A stretch of 40,621 nucleotides of DNA. It comes from a virus. A program made the translations under genes and the position numbers. Under the pieces are notes generated by a model. It had not been told where the DNA came from, ran no database searches, and saw only the letters and a list, made by a program, of their open reading frames with translations. Shown here piece by piece: positions 38,874-40,621 of this stretch. Position 1 is the stretch's first letter. The number at the start of each line of letters is the position of its first letter. The DNA is taken from positions 1 to 40,621 of the IMG/VR virus record IMGVR_UViG_3300031839_001552. One strand, 5' to 3'.

Positions 38874-40047
38874 GCGTGTCTACCAGGTCCGCCCACCACT
38901 GCAGCATTATCCGGCGTTGTTCCAGGTATTGAGCATGGTTGTAGGAGGCCCGCACTTTGTTGCCCGGGGAGTGGGCCAGCTGGCGCTCAATCCAGTCAGC
39001 ATCAAAACCGTAGGTGTTCAGGAGAGTGGAGGCGGTCGTCCGGAATGCGTGGCCGCTGAACAAGCCGCTGTATCCCAACCTATCCAGTACGCGGTTGATC
39101 GTCGTCGCTGACATGGGCTCTGTCGGCTGGCGAAGGTTCGGGAAACAGTAGAGCCGATTACCTGTCAATCCCTGCAGTTCCCGCATGAGCTCCACCGCCT
39201 GGGTGGACAGCGGAACGACATGCGTCACACCCCGCTTCATATTCTCACCTGGTATCGTCCAGGTTGGCTCCGCTGATTCCAGATCGAACTGTTCCCACTG
39301 GGCCTTACGAATCTCCACTGTCCGGACCATGGTCAGGGCCAGCATCCGGATCGCTATCTCCGTAATCCGGTATGCGATCGCATCCTCTTTCGGCCAGATA
39401 GCCCGACAAAGCTTACCGAATTCTTCCAGGTTGTAGGACGGCTTGTGTTTCGGTTTGGGCTTCTTTATGGCTCCCCGAAGTGGTGCGGTTGGATCATTGT
39501 CCGCCCGGAGCGTGGCGATCGCGTGCCGGTAGATGGCCGCCAGCCACTGCTTCAGGTTCACGGCAATCGTCGGGGCCCGCTTCTCCACCTTCTGCAGCTC
39601 GGCCAATATTTGGGCCGGAGTGATATCACGGATGCCCTTGTGACCCAGGGTAGGCCAGATATCGGCCTCAAGCATACGCACCACCTGGCGATGATAGTAG
39701 GGGCTCCACTCAGATTTGTTCTTGGCGATCCATTCCTTGCCGACTTCTTCCAGGGTATTCGCCTGCTGAGCCTGCTTCTCCGCCAGCTCTCGGCGCTTCA
39801 CGTCGGCAGGGGCTTCGCCATTGGCAACGCACTTCTTGGCCCAGTCACGAGTTGCCCGGGCTTCTGAGATCGTAATGGTGGGGTATTCGCCGACTGTGAA
39901 CATGCCGGCCTTACCATGCAGCCGGTACCGATACCGCCAGAACTTCGAGCCACTGGGACGGATCTCGAGGGCGAGGCCTCCAGAGTCAGCGATGCGATAA
40001 GTCTTGTCCTGGGCTTTCGCCTTTCTGGCCTTGGTATCAGTGATCAT
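38725..40047 (-). CDS. int: Tyrosine integrase, P4/DUF4102 family
   Basis: The 440-residue protein has the N-terminal DUF4102 domain (KAQDKTYRIADSGGLALEIR), a core-binding domain (about 95-190), and a catalytic domain with Arg242 (TMVRTVEIR), His333-x2-Arg336 (SGHAFRTT), His359 (LAHSPGN) and a Tyr at 369 or 374 before YLEQRRIMLQWW. The start lies 29 bp from the right-arm repeats. The C-terminus beyond about residue 395 is a Pro/Ser/Arg-rich tail lying opposite the excisionase gene. Int is on the trp strand, so trpE read-through could reach it. Confidence 0.94.
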   Translation of the reverse strand: MITDTKARKAKAQDKTYRIADSGGLALEIRPSGSKFWRYRYRLHGKAGMFTVGEYPTITISEARATRDWAKKCVANGEAPADVKRRELAEKQAQQANTLEEVGKEWIAKNKSEWSPYYHRQVVRMLEADIWPTLGHKGIRDITPAQILAELQKVEKRAPTIAVNLKQWLAAIYRHAIATLRADNDPTAPLRGAIKKPKPKHKPSYNLEEFGKLCRAIWPKEDAIAYRITEIAIRMLALTMVRTVEIRKAQWEQFDLESAEPTWTIPGENMKRGVTHVVPLSTQAVELMRELQGLTGNRLYCFPNLRQPTEPMSATTINRVLDRLGYSGLFSGHAFRTTASTLLNTYGFDADWIERQLAHSPGNKVRASYNHAQYLEQRRIMLQWWADLVDTLRLHPATSRPSRPSVPPLPAIVRRAIAEGHPDASAYPTASDDRPGKALH

Positions 40048-40057
40048 AGGCAGCTTC

Positions 40058-40067
40058 TGTGAGTAAC
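40058..40067 (-). repeat. Inverted copy of the arm-site decamer
   Basis: TGTGAGTAAC is the reverse complement of GTTACTCACA. It lies 9 bp before the right-arm pair and directly upstream of the int start, so integrase binding could repress int. Confidence 0.65.
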
Positions 40068-40075
40068 GGGCAAGC

Positions 40076-40100
40076 GTTACTCACAATGTTACTCACAGTG
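40076..40100. repeat. Integrase arm-type site pair, right arm
   Basis: The 25-bp GTTACTCACA-AT-GTTACTCACA-GTG sequence is identical to that at 148-172. It lies between int and attR. Confidence 0.75.
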
Positions 40101-40162
40101 AGCGTGGCTTGCCAAAAATTCAGTTGAACTCATATGAACGCAAGCTGAAAGAAAACAACCGC

Positions 40163-40231
40163 TTAACGGAAACCCGCGAACCCGTTTGAACAGCCATGGA
40201 CCCCGTGCTGATTATCGATCATCAGCAACAT
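40163..40231 (-). pseudogene. trpG': Stub of the native trpG start left at attR
   Basis: Native GGAGGAACGG precedes ATG 40231, then MLLMIDN reads through the att core into phage DNA, giving a 22-codon frame ending TAA at 40165-40163. It is behind trpE in the original place of trpG. Confidence 0.85.
40212..40227. other. attR core (16-bp direct repeat)
   Basis: TTATCGATCATCAGCA is identical to 76-91. The native trpG start lies on the trpE side of it. Integration here is between codons of trpG. Confidence 0.88.
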
Positions 40232-40247
40232 AATCCGTTCCTCCGCC

Positions 40248-40621
40248 TCAGTGGTCGAAATCGTTGTAGGTCATGGCCACTGCCCGGAAAATGGCGCGGC
40301 CCTTGTTCATGGTTTCCTTCCATTCGAGGCGGGGCACCGAATCGGCCACTACGCCGGCGCCGGCCTGGATATGCAGGGTGTTGTCCTTGATTACGGCGGT
40401 ACGGATGGCGATAGCCGTATCCATGTTGCCGTTGAACGACAGATAACCCACGGCGCCACCGTAGACCCCACGCTTCACCGGCTCCAGTTCATCGATGATT
40501 TCCATGGCGCGGATCTTGGGCGCGCCACTGAGGGTGCCGGCGGGCAGGGTGGCCCGAAGCACGTCCAGGCAGCTGGTGTTGTCTTTCAGCCGGCCGGTGA
40601 CGTTCGAAACAATGTGCATCA
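40248..40621 (-). CDS. trpE: TrpE, anthranilate synthase component I (C-terminal part)
   Basis: The minus-strand frame runs from the right edge to its stop at 40248. It carries the chorismate-binding-domain signatures [35 protein letters not shown] and [17 protein letters not shown], which hold catalytic and chorismate-contact residues. Only about the last 123 residues are in the window; the N-terminus is beyond the edge. It makes anthranilate from chorismate together with TrpG, and its stop is 16 bp before the native trpG start. Confidence 0.96.
   Translation of the reverse strand, partial: MHIVSNVTGRLKDNTSCLDVLRATLPAGTLSGAPKIRAMEIIDELEPVKRGVYGGAVGYLSFNGNMDTAIAIRTAVIKDNTLHIQAGAGVVADSVPRLEWKETMNKGRAIFRAVAMTYNDFDH

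Noticed and set aside
1-40621. CRISPR array or insertion sequence
   Set aside because: No regularly spaced direct repeats with spacers and no transposase or terminal inverted repeats were seen.

Overview
The window holds one apparently complete integrated siphophage genome of about 40.1 kb, inserted between trpE and trpG of a gammaproteobacterial trp operon. The flanking TrpE and TrpG fragments, with trpE directly upstream of trpG, and the moderately high GC of the late genes suggest a Marinobacter-like marine gammaproteobacterium. That genus call is an inference. The right edge (40248-40621, minus) is the C-terminal part of TrpE and the left edge (1-95, minus) is the first 31 codons of TrpG. 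A 16-bp direct repeat (76-91 and 40212-40227) marks attL and attR. It lies inside the first seven codons of trpG, so the phage supplies a new start codon and ribosome binding site for trpG and leaves a 22-codon stub behind trpE. A 25-bp sequence made of two GTTACTCACA decamers occurs at both ends and looks like integrase arm sites.

The layout is lambda-like. From 38725 leftwards, an early operon on the plus strand (33876-38873) runs from an operator-bearing promoter through a LuxR-type DNA-binding protein, small unknown proteins, a CsrA homologue, two PUA/ASCH-like proteins and an AlpA-type excisionase. The excisionase overlaps the convergent integrase (38725-40047, minus). The immunity region (30622-33875) contains a leaderless Cro-like gene (minus), an S24-type self-cleaving repressor (plus), a ClpP/SDH-like protease at the rex position and a secreted HNH nuclease. 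Five 15-bp sites of the form GATAC-N5-GTATA lie in the two control regions, like OR and OL. Leftward from cro come RusA, a Rha-type regulator, an O-like replication protein with internal 15-bp repeats, a DnaC-like helicase loader and NinX-type small genes. An unknown protein follows where an antiterminator would sit.

The late operon (24225 down to 3198, minus) holds lysozyme, two membrane proteins, Rz/Rz1, HNH, P27 small terminase, large terminase, HK97 portal, S49 protease, capsid, head-tail connectors, tail tube, the G/GT chaperone pair with an A AAA AAG frameshift site, tape measure, tail-tip proteins, a J-like protein and a beta-helix tailspike. Several near-identical intrinsic terminators interrupt this operon, which implies antitermination.

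The left end (355-3111) is lower-GC cargo. It has a two-gene membrane-protein unit and, most striking, a lipoprotein whose whole mature domain is a paralogue of the C-terminal half of the adjacent tailspike. The lead hypothesis is a lysogenic-conversion or superinfection-exclusion device: the lysogen displays the phage's own receptor-recognition or receptor-modifying domain on its outer membrane.
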